Positions 27,220-35,799 of a stretch of DNA of 64,000 bases are shown here, piece after piece. This DNA is from Hydrococcus rivularis NIES-593 (GTDB taxonomy: Bacteria > Cyanobacteriota > Cyanobacteriia > Cyanobacteriales > Microcystaceae). The stretch is from the NCBI RefSeq assembly GCF_001904635.1, contig NZ_MRCB01000020.1, forward strand, positions 21,076-85,075, written 5' to 3'. The translations under genes were made by a program, and so were the position numbers. A model generated the notes under the pieces. That model saw only the letters and a program-made list of their open reading frames with translations. It did no database searches and was not told where the DNA came from. Each line of letters begins with the position of its first letter. Position 1 is the stretch's first letter.

Positions 27220-27603
27220 TTGAGGTATACGTATACTGTTCCTGATGTGATGGTAGTAGCGGGCGAACCAGAGTATTTTAACAATCGCACGGATACAATT
27301 ACTAATCCCTTGCTCATTATAGAAGTACTTTCAAAATCCAACCAAAGCTATGATAAGGGAGAAAAATTTGATGCTTATCGAACGATTGCTACGTTCCAAG
27401 AATATATTTTAATCGACCAAAATCGGATCTATATAGAACAGTATTATAAGACGGCTAAAAAACAATGGACGTTGTATGAATATGATGAAGAAGATAAGAC
27501 AATTTCTCTAACTTCAGTAGAGTTTCAAATCTCTTTGATAGATATTTATAACAAAGTAGAATTTGAAGTGGACGATCGATTAGATAGTCAAGCGATCGAT
27601 TAA
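27220..27603 (+). pseudogene. N-terminally truncated Uma2-family (DUF820) endonuclease-like gene
   Basis: The frame encodes 127 residues that match only the second part of Uma2 proteins, which are usually near 190 residues: VPDVMVVAGEPEY, TDTITNPLLIIEVLSKSN, YDKGEKFDAYRTI and the QEYILIDQNRIYIEQYY region. The PD..IEV core of the restriction-like fold is present, but the N-terminal helix and strand are missing. The only start is a TTG (27220) with no ribosome binding site next to a HIP1 site. Gene decay by a 5' deletion is the simplest reading. Uma2 genes are very numerous in cyanobacteria and often degrade. Confidence 0.65.
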
Positions 27604-27670
27604 AAACGCGATCGCGTTAACTTTAAAACTTTTACAACTTCTTCAATCAAAAACTCAGTCGATCTTAACG

Positions 27671-28228
27671 CTAGTTTGAGGAACGAGACCCACGAGGATC
27701 GACTCCTGGTTGGCGGTCTACTAAACGAATTTGATTTTGCTTAACCACCACCGTTACCAACGGTAAAGGACGTTTTGCCGGACCCTTTTCCACTCGTCCC
27801 ATCGCATCGTACTCGGAACCATGACAAGGACAAACAAAACGATTTCGTTCTGACTTCCAATCCACCGTGCAGCCTAAGTGGGTACAAACGGGACGAATCC
27901 CATAGGGGGCAATTTGGTGTTTTTCAGTAATTATGAGATAAGTAGGTTTTGATAAACCTTCTAATTCTACGGGAATTCCTGGCACTGCCTTGGCTAAAAG
28001 CGATGGCGGATCGATTGGGTTTCCTTGATTGTCAATGGCTTGAACACCAGGCAGATAGTTTCTACACCGAGAATTATAAGGGAATAAAGAACACAGAGTT
28101 TCTAGTTCTGTTTCTTGACTTTTTACAAGATTAGGAAAAAGCCATCCAAGTGCTACAGTTCCAGCCGTACCTGCCACCATGTATATAAGGAATTGTCGTC
28201 GATTTTTCGGAAAGGTAGAGTTTTTCAT
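27671..28228 (-). CDS. Rieske 2Fe-2S protein with Tat-like membrane anchor
   Basis: A 185-residue protein. Its N-terminus ([22 protein letters not shown]) looks like a Tat signal-anchor as in cytochrome b6f/bc1 Rieske subunits. The cluster motifs are CTHLGC and CPCHGSEYD, with the expected spacing for a disulfide-stabilised Rieske fold. Unlike PetC it has an extra segment with two cysteines ([17 protein letters not shown]) between anchor and fold, so it may be a minor Rieske variant. A molybdopterin oxidoreductase gene diverges 317 bases away. A joint redox role is possible but not shown. Confidence 0.88.
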   Translation of the reverse strand: MKNSTFPKNRRQFLIYMVAGTAGTVALGWLFPNLVKSQETELETLCSLFPYNSRCRNYLPGVQAIDNQGNPIDPPSLLAKAVPGIPVELEGLSKPTYLIITEKHQIAPYGIRPVCTHLGCTVDWKSERNRFVCPCHGSEYDAMGRVEKGPAKRPLPLVTVVVKQNQIRLVDRQPGVDPRGSRSSN

Positions 28229-28545
28229 TGGATTTTTCAGTCATTACTTAAGTTTGTAACTAATCGAAGTCCGCGTCGAGTTAACAGAAAGTATCTTTTA
28301 AAATTTTCAGAATTTTCTATAGTTTGCTTTATCTTAATTTTGCCAAAATGAGCCTACGAAAGAGGTGCAAAAATTATTGGTGCAATGGCAAGGTAAATAT
28401 TTAGAAAGAATTGTTTTAGCAAGAGTCGTCCGTCTACACTTACAAAATAGAGTATTAGTATACGGCAATCGTACCGTTGTCTTCGGCTAATCTTTGCGTC
28501 TGGGCGCGAAATAAAAAATCCCTTATGTTCCAGGAGTAATCTACT
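28229..28545. promoter_or_regulatory. Divergent spacer between the Rieske and molybdopterin enzyme genes
   Basis: This stretch of 317 bases holds no gene that I can support. The first half is AT-rich and should contain promoters. CCAGGAG at about 28529 is the ribosome binding site of the molybdopterin enzyme. No operator was recognised. Confidence 0.4.
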
Positions 28546-30768
28546 ATGCTGCGCAAACCCAAAAAAGCTTGGAATCCTTCCATTTGGGCAAGTTGGAAAC
28601 CATTTGGAATCGGCGAACAATACCCTAACAACTACTGGGAAGTTATTAGGGCAGCTTTAGTCAACTTTGATGAATTGCCCTATGCCTGGGAAATTCTCAA
28701 CAAAGGTGTTTGCGACGGTTGTTCTCTCGGTACCACAGGAATGAAAGACTGGACGCTAGATGGCTTGCATCTGTGCAACGTCCGGTTGCGTCTGTTGCGC
28801 CTCAACACTATGCCAGCTTTTGACCATAAAATTCTCGAAAATTGTGAACAATTATACACAAAAAGCAGTGCCGAATTGCGAGATATGGGGCGACTTCCCT
28901 ATCCGATGAGAAGGGATATAGGGGATAAAGGATTCCGTCGCATTAGCTGGGATGAAGCGCTAGAAACAATTGCCAGTCGCATTCGCGCCACAACACCCGA
29001 ACGCACTGCTTATTATGTTACCAGCCGAGGTACGGTTAACGAGACTTACTACGCCATCCAGAAGGCAGTTAGGGCAATGGGTAGCAACAATGTTGATAAT
29101 GCTGCCAGAATTTGCCATTCTCCGAGCACTAGCGCATTGAAAGCAACTTTGGGAGTAGCAGCGACGACTTGTTCTTACAAAGATTGGATAGGAACCGATT
29201 TATTAGTCTTTATTGGTTCCAATGTCGCCAACAACCAACCCGTCACGGTGAAATATCTGCACTGGGCGAAAAAAGCAGGTACTCGCATCGTCGTTATTAA
29301 CACCTACCGCGAACCCGGAATGGAACGTTATTGGGTGCCCTCTATTCCTGAAAGTGCGTTATTTGGCACCAAATTCGCCGAAGATTTCTTTCTAGTGAAC
29401 GTGGGCGGAGACATACCATTCCTCAATGGTACCATCAAACATATGATAATCAACAATTGGCTCGACAGTCAATTTATTGATAATTACACCAACCATTTTG
29501 AGGAATTAAAAGCGACTTTAGACGCTCAATCTTGGGAGGAATTAGAGTCACTTTCTGGGGCATCTCGCGAAGAAATGTATGCCTTTGCCAAAATGGTTGG
29601 CGAAGCCAATAAAGCCATCTTTGTGTGGAGTATGGGAATTACCCAACACGAATGCGGCGAAGAGAATGTCAAAGCCATTATTAATTTAGCCCTAACAAAA
29701 GGTTTTGTCGGACGAGAAGGCTGCGGTTTAATGCCAATTCGCGGACATTCTGGAGTCCAAGGCGGTGCAGAAATGGGATGTTATTCCACCGTCTTTCCAG
29801 GAGGAAGAAAAATTTCTCCGGAAACTGCCAAAGAAATGAGCAAACTTTGGGGGTTTGAAGTTCCTCAGACCAAAGGGTTAATCGCTTCAGATATGATAAA
29901 TGCAGCGGCAGAAAGTAAGTTAGATGTTTTATTCTCAGTTGGCGGTAATTTTTTAGATGTTTTACCAGATCCTAATTATGTCGAATCGGCTTTATTAAAC
30001 ATCCCTCTTCGAGTTCATATGGATATTGTTTGTTCTAAACAAATGCTTTTAGAACCCACAGAGACTGTTATTTTACTCCCTGCAACAACTCGTTATGAAA
30101 TCCCAGGCGGCGTAACAGAAACCAGCACCGAAAGACGAGTAATTTTTAGTCCAGAAATCCCCGGACGGAGAATCGTCCAAGCGCGTCCGGAATGGGAAGT
30201 GTTTATGGAGTTAGCAAGAAGAGTTCGTCCAGAATTAGCCGATAAATTATTTTTCGAGAATCCAGCTGCTATGCGCCAAGAAATTGCTTTAGTGATTCCT
30301 CAATATGCAGGGATTCAACATCTTCAAGAAGCAGGCGATCAATTTCAATATGGCGGTTCTCACTTATGCTTCGGATGGAAGTTTCCGACACCAGATGGGA
30401 AAGCAAATTTTGCCGCCTTATATCCTCCTAGAAATGAGTTACCAGAAGGCTATTTTTTAGTCACAACGCGCCGAGGCAAGCAGTTTAATAGCATGGTGCA
30501 AGAACACAAGGATCGAATCACTGGTGCAGTTCGAGAAGCGGTGTTAATGAGTTCGGTTGATGCAGAGAAATTCGGATTAAAAAATGGAGATGTCGTGGTG
30601 TTGAAAAATGATTTAGGGGAGTATAAAGGACGCGTTTATACGGCACCAGTTAAACCAGGGAATTTACAAGTCCATTGGCCAGAAGGGAATGTATTGTTGG
30701 ATAAAAGCAAAAGATCTCAGGAAGGGGTGCCGGATTATAATGCTCTGGTTAGGTTAGAGAAGGTGTAA
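28546..30768 (+). CDS. FdhF/YdeP-family molybdopterin oxidoreductase
   Basis: A 740-residue enzyme of the DMSO-reductase superfamily that binds a bis-pyranopterin Mo cofactor. The N-terminal part has a cysteine group (GVCDGCSLG ... HLCNVR) that may hold an Fe-S cluster. Next come RRISWDEALETIASRI, RICHSPSTSALKATLG, GSNVANNQPVTVKYL, the MGITQHECGEENVKAI block and GCGLMPIRGHSGVQGG. The C-terminal cap carries FLVTTRRGKQFNSMVQ and LKNGDVVVLKNDLG. This pattern fits the FdhF/YdeP type rather than true formate dehydrogenase; the substrate is unknown. AGGAG supports ATG 28546. It has no Tat signal, so it is cytoplasmic. Confidence 0.88.
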   Translation: MLRKPKKAWNPSIWASWKPFGIGEQYPNNYWEVIRAALVNFDELPYAWEILNKGVCDGCSLGTTGMKDWTLDGLHLCNVRLRLLRLNTMPAFDHKILENCEQLYTKSSAELRDMGRLPYPMRRDIGDKGFRRISWDEALETIASRIRATTPERTAYYVTSRGTVNETYYAIQKAVRAMGSNNVDNAARICHSPSTSALKATLGVAATTCSYKDWIGTDLLVFIGSNVANNQPVTVKYLHWAKKAGTRIVVINTYREPGMERYWVPSIPESALFGTKFAEDFFLVNVGGDIPFLNGTIKHMIINNWLDSQFIDNYTNHFEELKATLDAQSWEELESLSGASREEMYAFAKMVGEANKAIFVWSMGITQHECGEENVKAIINLALTKGFVGREGCGLMPIRGHSGVQGGAEMGCYSTVFPGGRKISPETAKEMSKLWGFEVPQTKGLIASDMINAAAESKLDVLFSVGGNFLDVLPDPNYVESALLNIPLRVHMDIVCSKQMLLEPTETVILLPATTRYEIPGGVTETSTERRVIFSPEIPGRRIVQARPEWEVFMELARRVRPELADKLFFENPAAMRQEIALVIPQYAGIQHLQEAGDQFQYGGSHLCFGWKFPTPDGKANFAALYPPRNELPEGYFLVTTRRGKQFNSMVQEHKDRITGAVREAVLMSSVDAEKFGLKNGDVVVLKNDLGEYKGRVYTAPVKPGNLQVHWPEGNVLLDKSKRSQEGVPDYNALVRLEKV

Positions 30769-30792
30769 TAAAAAATAATAACATTAAAATTT

Positions 30793-31257
30793 TTAATTTT
30801 GTCTTCCAAGTTTTAGGGGAATATAAGGTTTAGCTAAAGTCCCTCCATCATAATAAAGTTGATTATCATTAGCTAACCGAAAACGAACTCTAACTGTTTT
30901 TCTCTTGTTAGTCGCACTGGTTCCTTTTAAATAAAGTAGATCGTCGTCTAATTCCCATTGACCCTGCCAAATTTCGTCTTGAATGGTTTCTTGATTTTGA
31001 TAAACTCTATGTCTGGCAAAATAGGTTCTATTAGAGCGAAATTCATATCCATAGTACATGGTAAAATCTTTTTCCTTTCGATAGCCTCGCCATAATCCAA
31101 CTATGAAGCTTTGTTGTTCTGGTTGAGAAGAGTCTTCTGGTGGTAAATTGTTATGAATGGGGTTTAAATGGTTTTCTGTTTGGCTGTAAGTTATTGTAGA
31201 TAGCGTTAATAGAGCTACTGTAGTTAGTAAAGAAATTATGATTAATAATTGATTCAT
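30793..31257 (-). CDS. Small secreted protein of unknown function
   Basis: A 154-residue protein with a signal peptide (MNQLLIIISLLTTVALLTLS). A polar linker rich in Asn/Pro/Gln precedes a small beta-rich domain: IVGLWRGYRKEKDF, YYGYEFRSNRTYFARHRVY, IWQGQWELDDDLLYLKG and VRVRFRLANDNQLYYDGG. The alternating pattern with G-x-W at the beginning suggests a lipocalin-like barrel, as in many small DUF proteins, but no family was recognised. It lies 17 bases downstream of the glycerate kinase gene, so it may be the last gene of that unit. Confidence 0.6.
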   Translation of the reverse strand: MNQLLIIISLLTTVALLTLSTITYSQTENHLNPIHNNLPPEDSSQPEQQSFIVGLWRGYRKEKDFTMYYGYEFRSNRTYFARHRVYQNQETIQDEIWQGQWELDDDLLYLKGTSATNKRKTVRVRFRLANDNQLYYDGGTLAKPYIPLKLGRQN

Positions 31258-31274
31258 TGCGTGACATGGAAATA

Positions 31275-32345
31275 TTATCTTTGTCGCTTAAAAGCTGGTT
31301 TATAGACTTTGCTTGGGCAATGTTCTGCATCAATTTCAATTACCAAATCGACTAGATCTGGATTTTTAGTTAATGGAGTAATGAATAATTCTGGATGAAG
31401 CGATCGCCAGAAATATTCGACAAAGCGATCGATTTCCTCATCGCTCATTCCCGATTTTCCAGAAGCCATCATTTTCTGTTCTGCTTCCCGTCGCCATTGT
31501 TTGCTCAAGCGATAATCGACGGGATAGAGGACGATTAAGCGATCCAATCGTTCCCACAGGGGTAGATAGTCTTTCAAGCGTTCGTTGGTATCCCGTGCAA
31601 ATTGTTTGTCTTCTGGCGTTAAAATCGGCGGTGGCGGGTTTTCAAAGGCGCTCTCATCGACGGGACGCGCACCGACAAACCAGCCTTCAAATAAAACGAT
31701 ATCGACTCGATCGATCGCTTCCAGTTCTGTTCTATCTCCCGTACCATTGCGCGCTGATTTATCGAAACGAGGGACTAAAATAGGAGTGTGGCAATGACGA
31801 ATTCGGTCTAGAAGCTGTATGCCTAATTCGACATCATGAGTTTCTGGCGGGCCTCGCCAAATCAGTCTGGGATCTTGTTGTTGTAGTTTTTGGCGTTCGG
31901 CATAGGTTTTATAAAGGTCGTCGATGGATACGCCGATAGTCGCGTAACCGAGATGGCGAAGAATTATGCAACTGACTTCAGCTAGAGTCGTTTTTCCCGT
32001 TCCCTGTCCGCCTAAAATTCCTTGGATGAGAGGACGTTCTAGCTTGTTTCTCGCTTCGGCAAGTTGCATCGCTAAAGGAAGCCACAACTGCCATAACATT
32101 GATAGGATAGCATGCGATCGCGTCAAACCAAATTTCTGACACAATTGCACTACCTCGTCATAAACGACCAAAAAGAGACGCGATCGCGCTTCAATCTTTT
32201 CTAAACCATTCTCTTGAGTAATGTCAAATGCTTGTGCTCGTTGAGAATCAACGAGTTCTTGGGCAAGTAATTGTTGTAGTTGTTTTGAAGTGGGTCGATC
32301 GCTGCTAGTCCAATTTTGTAGAATGGAAATGATCGCTGTATGCAT
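31275..32345 (-). CDS. D-glycerate 3-kinase (plant-type GLYK)
   Basis: This enzyme phosphorylates glycerate to 3-phosphoglycerate at the end of the photorespiratory pathway. It is a P-loop kinase of 356 residues with Walker A GGQGTGKTT (112-120), a SIDDLY strand, the RGPPETHD block, VPRFDKSARNG and the LFEGWFVGARP strand that are characteristic of the plant/cyanobacterial GLYK group. An N-terminal helical extension of about 100 residues precedes the kinase core. The GlcD-like oxidase at 40 kb could belong to the same pathway. The gene is four bases from the Ycf20 gene upstream, so they are probably one transcript. Confidence 0.88.
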   Translation of the reverse strand: MHTAIISILQNWTSSDRPTSKQLQQLLAQELVDSQRAQAFDITQENGLEKIEARSRLFLVVYDEVVQLCQKFGLTRSHAILSMLWQLWLPLAMQLAEARNKLERPLIQGILGGQGTGKTTLAEVSCIILRHLGYATIGVSIDDLYKTYAERQKLQQQDPRLIWRGPPETHDVELGIQLLDRIRHCHTPILVPRFDKSARNGTGDRTELEAIDRVDIVLFEGWFVGARPVDESAFENPPPPILTPEDKQFARDTNERLKDYLPLWERLDRLIVLYPVDYRLSKQWRREAEQKMMASGKSGMSDEEIDRFVEYFWRSLHPELFITPLTKNPDLVDLVIEIDAEHCPSKVYKPAFKRQR

Positions 32346-32348
32346 CGA

Positions 32349-32672
32349 CTAAGATCCGAGTTTGAAAGCTTCTAAAAATAGACTATAAATCATGCCAATT
32401 TTGAAGAAATTTAAGACTTCTAAAAATAGCGATCGCCGCTCGCGTCTATAAAAAATTCGACTGACAAATTCTACAAACAGAAGTACGAATCCGGCTGCTA
32501 TGATATCCCACTCAGCCGCTTGTCCGGCAGTCGTAGAAAGCGCCGACCCGGCAAAAAAGCCAAATAGCACGCCAATCAGAATAAGCGAAATGCGCCGCCA
32601 GGGATTGCTAAAGAAGCGATCGATCCTTGTGAGTGCTACGTCAGCAAGCGTGTTGAGACGAGTGCGTTGCAT
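32349..32672 (-). CDS. ycf20: DUF565 / Ycf20 family protein
   Basis: A 107-residue membrane protein with the Ycf20 pattern: an N-terminal arginine-rich segment with TRIDRFFSNPWRRISL, then hydrophobic helices ILIGVLFGFFAGSALST and IIAAGFVLLFVEFVSRIFY, followed by the basic RRERRS loop and LNFFKIGMIYSLFLEAFKLG. Homologues occur in cyanobacteria and chloroplasts, and a plant member affects thermal dissipation of light energy. The molecular role is unknown. It is tightly linked to the glycerate kinase gene (four-base gap). Confidence 0.85.
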   Translation of the reverse strand: MQRTRLNTLADVALTRIDRFFSNPWRRISLILIGVLFGFFAGSALSTTAGQAAEWDIIAAGFVLLFVEFVSRIFYRRERRSLFLEVLNFFKIGMIYSLFLEAFKLGS

Positions 32673-32704
32673 AATCGACAGTAACTATTCTCAAAACTCC
32701 CGAT

Positions 32705-33274
32705 TCATCTGGTGATGCGGTTGAGTAACCATAAAGAGGTTACAATTCCTACAAAGTAAGCAGTAATAGCAGTAGTATTGGCTTGAATGCTAAACATATC
32801 GACGGGGAGAACGAATCGAGCAGATGCTCCTCCAACTCCCAACCCCGGACTTTGTTGTAAAGACTTGATTAAGACGCTGCCGACGACTGCTTGAGTTCCC
32901 ATAATAGAAAATAACAATCCCAGTATATTAGTAGTTAGTCCGATTCTAATTACCTTGATCGTGTCTGCTTTTTTGGGACGTATGGCTGGATTGGGATTGT
33001 TGAGCAATTTGGCGATGTTCGTGTAGCGGAAAGAATAGTAAATGCATACTCCCAAGGTAATTAATCCGCAGATAGCAAAAAAAACGCCAACTCCCGTTCC
33101 TTGACTTCTTTCGTCATTGCCCAACAAAGAAGGAACTGCTAAAAGCAAGGCGAGTGTGGATATAACCCCTAAAACGATCTGAACCCAAAAGCAAATCCAG
33201 CCCGACCATCTTAAATTTGATGAAACTCGCTGTGCTTCTGGGGGGATAGCAGTAATTTCAGAGTCTTTTCTCAT
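32705..33274 (-). CDS. DUF3611 family membrane protein
   Basis: A protein of about 189 residues with four hydrophobic segments: WICFWVQIVLGVISTLALLLAV, GVFFAICGLITLGVCIYYSF, IGLTTNILGLLFSIMGTQAVVG and ITAYFVGIVTSLWLL. DUF3611 proteins are found in cyanobacteria and plastids; their function is unknown. The family alignment begins around IPPEAQRVSSNLRWSGW, so I use the ATG at 33274. Longer starts at 33364 and 33388 are open but the added residues look non-homologous. It precedes ycf20 and the glycerate kinase gene on the same strand with a 32-base gap. Confidence 0.75.
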   Translation of the reverse strand: MRKDSEITAIPPEAQRVSSNLRWSGWICFWVQIVLGVISTLALLLAVPSLLGNDERSQGTGVGVFFAICGLITLGVCIYYSFRYTNIAKLLNNPNPAIRPKKADTIKVIRIGLTTNILGLLFSIMGTQAVVGSVLIKSLQQSPGLGVGGASARFVLPVDMFSIQANTTAITAYFVGIVTSLWLLNRITR

Positions 33275-33506
33275 AGGAATTTCGCATTGGAAAAGCAACG
33301 AATCTATCGAGCCGATATTGGCTATTCTTTCTTTATTGTCGTATCTTTGAGGTTGACTTGCCATAACATGGCAACCAATCTGAAGCATTGCTTAAAGATC
33401 GTTCTAATTTCATCGTATGTTGCTCGTGCTAAATCTGTTAAAGTCCGTCAATCTTGCTAGGCTATAAACAAGCGAGTCATCACGAAGCTTGAGGAGAGGA
33501 AACACT

Positions 33507-33731
33507 GTGCCACACACTATCGTCACGGAAATCTGCGAAGGCGTTGCCGACTGTGTAGATGCTTGTCCCGTTGCTTGCATTCATCCCGGACCCGGTAAAA
33601 ATGCTAAAGGAACCGATTGGTACTGGATTGACTTTGCTACTTGCATCGATTGCGGCATTTGCTTGCAAGTCTGTCCGGTTGAGGGTGCAATCGTTCCGGA
33701 AGAACGACCCGATTTACAAAAAACACCATAA
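33507..33731 (+). CDS. Bacterial-type two-cluster ferredoxin
   Basis: A 74-residue electron carrier. Cys46-x2-Cys49-x2-Cys52-x3-Cys56-Pro is a complete 4Fe-4S motif. The N-terminal cysteines 10, 16, 20 and 24 (ICEGVADCVDACPVAC) form an unusual set with five residues between the first two, similar to 3Fe-4S/4Fe-4S ferredoxins of the FdxA type. The GTG at 33507 is chosen because GAGGAGAGGAA lies upstream; a longer frame from 33489 has no support. It is divergent from the DUF3611 gene and precedes a LivF-type ATPase gene. Its partner is unknown. Confidence 0.85.
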   Translation: MPHTIVTEICEGVADCVDACPVACIHPGPGKNAKGTDWYWIDFATCIDCGICLQVCPVEGAIVPEERPDLQKTP

Positions 33732-33835
33732 TAGAGAGTTGTTATTCGTTGTTCGTTGTTGGATAGGAGTTAAATAACTAATAACCAACAATCGATAACC
33801 AGGAACTAATAACCAACAACCAATGACTAATTTAT
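33732..33835. repeat. Heptamer-like repeats and inverted repeat around the livF start
   Basis: After the ferredoxin stop the sequence has three TTCGTTGTT-like units (33742-33763). It then has several AACTAATAACCAACAA units, so TTGTTGG and CCAACAA arms can pair. The run continues into the livF start, whose ATGACTAAT is itself one of the repeat units. This is the same class of sequence as at 7.8 and 39.8 kb. Confidence 0.6.
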
Positions 33836-34572
33836 TAGAAGTTGAAAATGTTTATGCGGGGTACGTTCAAGATTTAAACATCCTGCAAGGAATTAATTTT
33901 CGCATTGCACCCGGAGAATTAGTAGCGGTAATCGGTCCGAACGGTGCGGGTAAATCTACCTTAGCAAAAACCATTTTTGGGCTACTAACTCCCAGTCAGG
34001 GCAAAATTATTTTTAAAGGCGAAAATATTGCCGGTCTGAGATCTGACCAAATTGTCCGTCGGGGAATGTGTTATGTCCCGCAAATTGCCAATGTCTTTCC
34101 CACTCTATCGGTAGAAGAAAATTTAGAGATGGGAGCTTATATTCGTAAGGGATCGTTGCGATCGCAAAAAGATACGATCTACACGATGTTTCCCAGGCTA
34201 GCAGAAAGGCGAAACCAGCGTGCGGGAACCTTATCTGGAGGCGAACGCCAAATGCTAGCGATGGGACGAGCATTAATGCTCGATCCAGATTTGTTAGTAT
34301 TAGACGAACCTTCTGCTGCCTTGTCGCCGATGTTAGTCAATAGCGTTTTCGAGCAAATTAGGGCGATCAATCAAGCAGGAAAAGCCATTGTTTTGGTCGA
34401 ACAAAATGCCAAGAAAGCCCTGCTGATGGCAGATAGAGGATATGTCCTAGAAAGCGGACGCGATCGCTTTGAAGGTTCTGGTACAGATTTACTAAACGAT
34501 CCAAAAGTTGGCGAACTGTACCTGGGCGCAGCTTATCATGCTAAGACCAAAGAGTCGCGATCGCAAAACTAA
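33823..34572 (+). CDS. livF: ABC transporter ATP-binding protein, branched-chain amino acid (LivF) type
   Basis: A 249-residue ABC ATPase. Walker A is GPNGAGKST (38-46), the signature is LSGGERQML, Walker B is LLVLDEPSAAL and the H-loop region is IVLVEQNAKKAL. The EQNA sequence and the YVPQ/FPTLSVEENL pattern are hallmarks of LivF, one of the two ATPases of hydrophobic amino acid uptake systems (NatE in the cyanobacterial N-I system). No permease, binding protein or LivG is present nearby, so the transporter genes are dispersed, as is common in cyanobacteria. The start codon lies in a heptamer repeat. Confidence 0.88.
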   Translation: MTNLLEVENVYAGYVQDLNILQGINFRIAPGELVAVIGPNGAGKSTLAKTIFGLLTPSQGKIIFKGENIAGLRSDQIVRRGMCYVPQIANVFPTLSVEENLEMGAYIRKGSLRSQKDTIYTMFPRLAERRNQRAGTLSGGERQMLAMGRALMLDPDLLVLDEPSAALSPMLVNSVFEQIRAINQAGKAIVLVEQNAKKALLMADRGYVLESGRDRFEGSGTDLLNDPKVGELYLGAAYHAKTKESRSQN

Positions 34573-34694
34573 TTTTATCCTATGACACGCTCATAGAAAT
34601 TGTGCGATCGCGACTCGAAAAATCTCAAATCTCAAAAGCGGTCAAATTCTGTCTATGCTAAAAAGAGAAAAGTTTGCAATGCTCCTTATTGGTT

Positions 34695-35213
34695 ATGCCA
34701 ACTAAGATTGTCTGGCAACAAGATAGTAGCCAACCCGATAATGCTAATAACTTCGCCGCTATCAAACAGTGGTGGGCAGATCTTAACGCCAAAGAAGTTG
34801 CTTGGCAGCAGCGATTAATTCCCGAAAGCGGCAATCCCGATGAGATCGACTGGGATTCACAGCGATTTGACGAAAAATTTGCCTTGCAACTCCCCGAAAT
34901 TCGCGGCATAACTTTATACTGGTACAAACCTGGTTCTGAGGGAACGCGCAATATCACGGCTAAAAAGCTAGAACTCGACACGGCACGCCAGAAGCTTTAT
35001 ATCTATCCCCTATCGCAACCCCAATTGGTCATTCGCGTCGGCAAACCCGATATTATTTATCAGACGATTGAGTTAAAAGATCCGCTGATTGCAGGCACGT
35101 CGGTGGGCGATAATTGCGTGCTTTTATTGCGAGATTCCAAACAGCAAATAGAAGTCAAATTGACGCTGAGTCGTGCGAGTTTGGGTAAACTTCTGGAAAA
35201 TTTGCCCGGATAA
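34695..35213 (+). CDS. Unknown protein
   Basis: A soluble protein of about 172 residues with no signal or membrane segment and no family I recognise. It is rich in tryptophan and charged residues at the N-terminus (KIVWQQDSSQPDN, IKQWWADLNAKEVAWQQRL). A beta-rich body follows (ITLYWYKPGSEG, KLYIYPLSQPQLVIRVGKP, DNCVLLLRDSKQQIEVKLTL). I use the ATG at 34695; a TTG at 34674 is also open. It ends one base before the convergent HD-domain gene's stop, so there is no spacer between the two. Confidence 0.6.
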   Translation: MPTKIVWQQDSSQPDNANNFAAIKQWWADLNAKEVAWQQRLIPESGNPDEIDWDSQRFDEKFALQLPEIRGITLYWYKPGSEGTRNITAKKLELDTARQKLYIYPLSQPQLVIRVGKPDIIYQTIELKDPLIAGTSVGDNCVLLLRDSKQQIEVKLTLSRASLGKLLENLPG

Positions 35214-35214
35214 A

Positions 35215-35799
35215 TTAGAGGATTTCAAGTTGCTTGACGACGCGATCGAGTTCTTCGGTGAGAACGTTAAATCCTCTGTTGCGATCGCTTTCAATAATAG
35301 CCCGATAAAACCAAAGCGTTCCCTCTTTACCTCCTTTAAATCGAGTCCAAATCTCTTCTCCGTAGCGATGCCAATCGACTAAAATCGATCGCGCATTGTG
35401 CAGTTTATCTGCTATAATCACTCGACGCACTTGGGGCGAAGCATCTCGCAACCGCGCGATCGCAGCTAATTTTCGTTCTTTCCACGGCGGTTTGGGAATC
35501 GTATCCGACTCGGTACATTCCTCGACAATACTGGCAACGCTTTCGCCAAATTTTTGATAAATTTCTTGGCGGATTTTATCGCCGCCTTGGTCTTCTATGG
35601 CATCGTGTAGAAGCGCTGCGATCGCTTCGTCTTCATTGCCACCATCTTCTAATACCAAAGCAGTGACGCTTAAAAGATGACTGATATAGGGTACGCCGCT
35701 TGCTTTTCTGATTTGACAAGCGTGGAGTTGCGTAGCGTAAATTAAAGCTTCTTCAAAACGACTGGTTAGTTTTGGCGGTAATTCTGAATTCAAGGTCAT
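35215..35799 (-). CDS. HD-domain hydrolase, small alarmone hydrolase-like
   Basis: A 194-residue single-domain protein. The metal-binding residues of the RelA/SpoT hydrolase-type HD fold are visible: His41 (YISHLLSV), His65-Asp66 (LLHDAIED) and the late ADKLHNAR. The ED of LHDAIED and the arginine-rich region RKASGVPYISH fit the Mesh1-like small alarmone hydrolases that cleave (p)ppGpp or related nucleotides. No synthetase domain is present. The start codon overlaps the stop of the upstream creatininase-family gene by four bases, so translation is probably coupled. Confidence 0.8.
   Translation of the reverse strand: MTLNSELPPKLTSRFEEALIYATQLHACQIRKASGVPYISHLLSVTALVLEDGGNEDEAIAALLHDAIEDQGGDKIRQEIYQKFGESVASIVEECTESDTIPKPPWKERKLAAIARLRDASPQVRRVIIADKLHNARSILVDWHRYGEEIWTRFKGGKEGTLWFYRAIIESDRNRGFNVLTEELDRVVKQLEIL

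Noticed and set aside
28298..28316. AAAATTTTCAGAATTTT occurring at about 28299 and again at about 43465
   Set aside because: Very AT-rich 17-mers can recur by chance in promoter-like spacers, and nothing else around the two copies is shared.
34013..34273. Minus-strand frame of 86 codons inside the livF gene
   Set aside because: It is antisense to conserved ABC-ATPase motifs, and no independent support was found.
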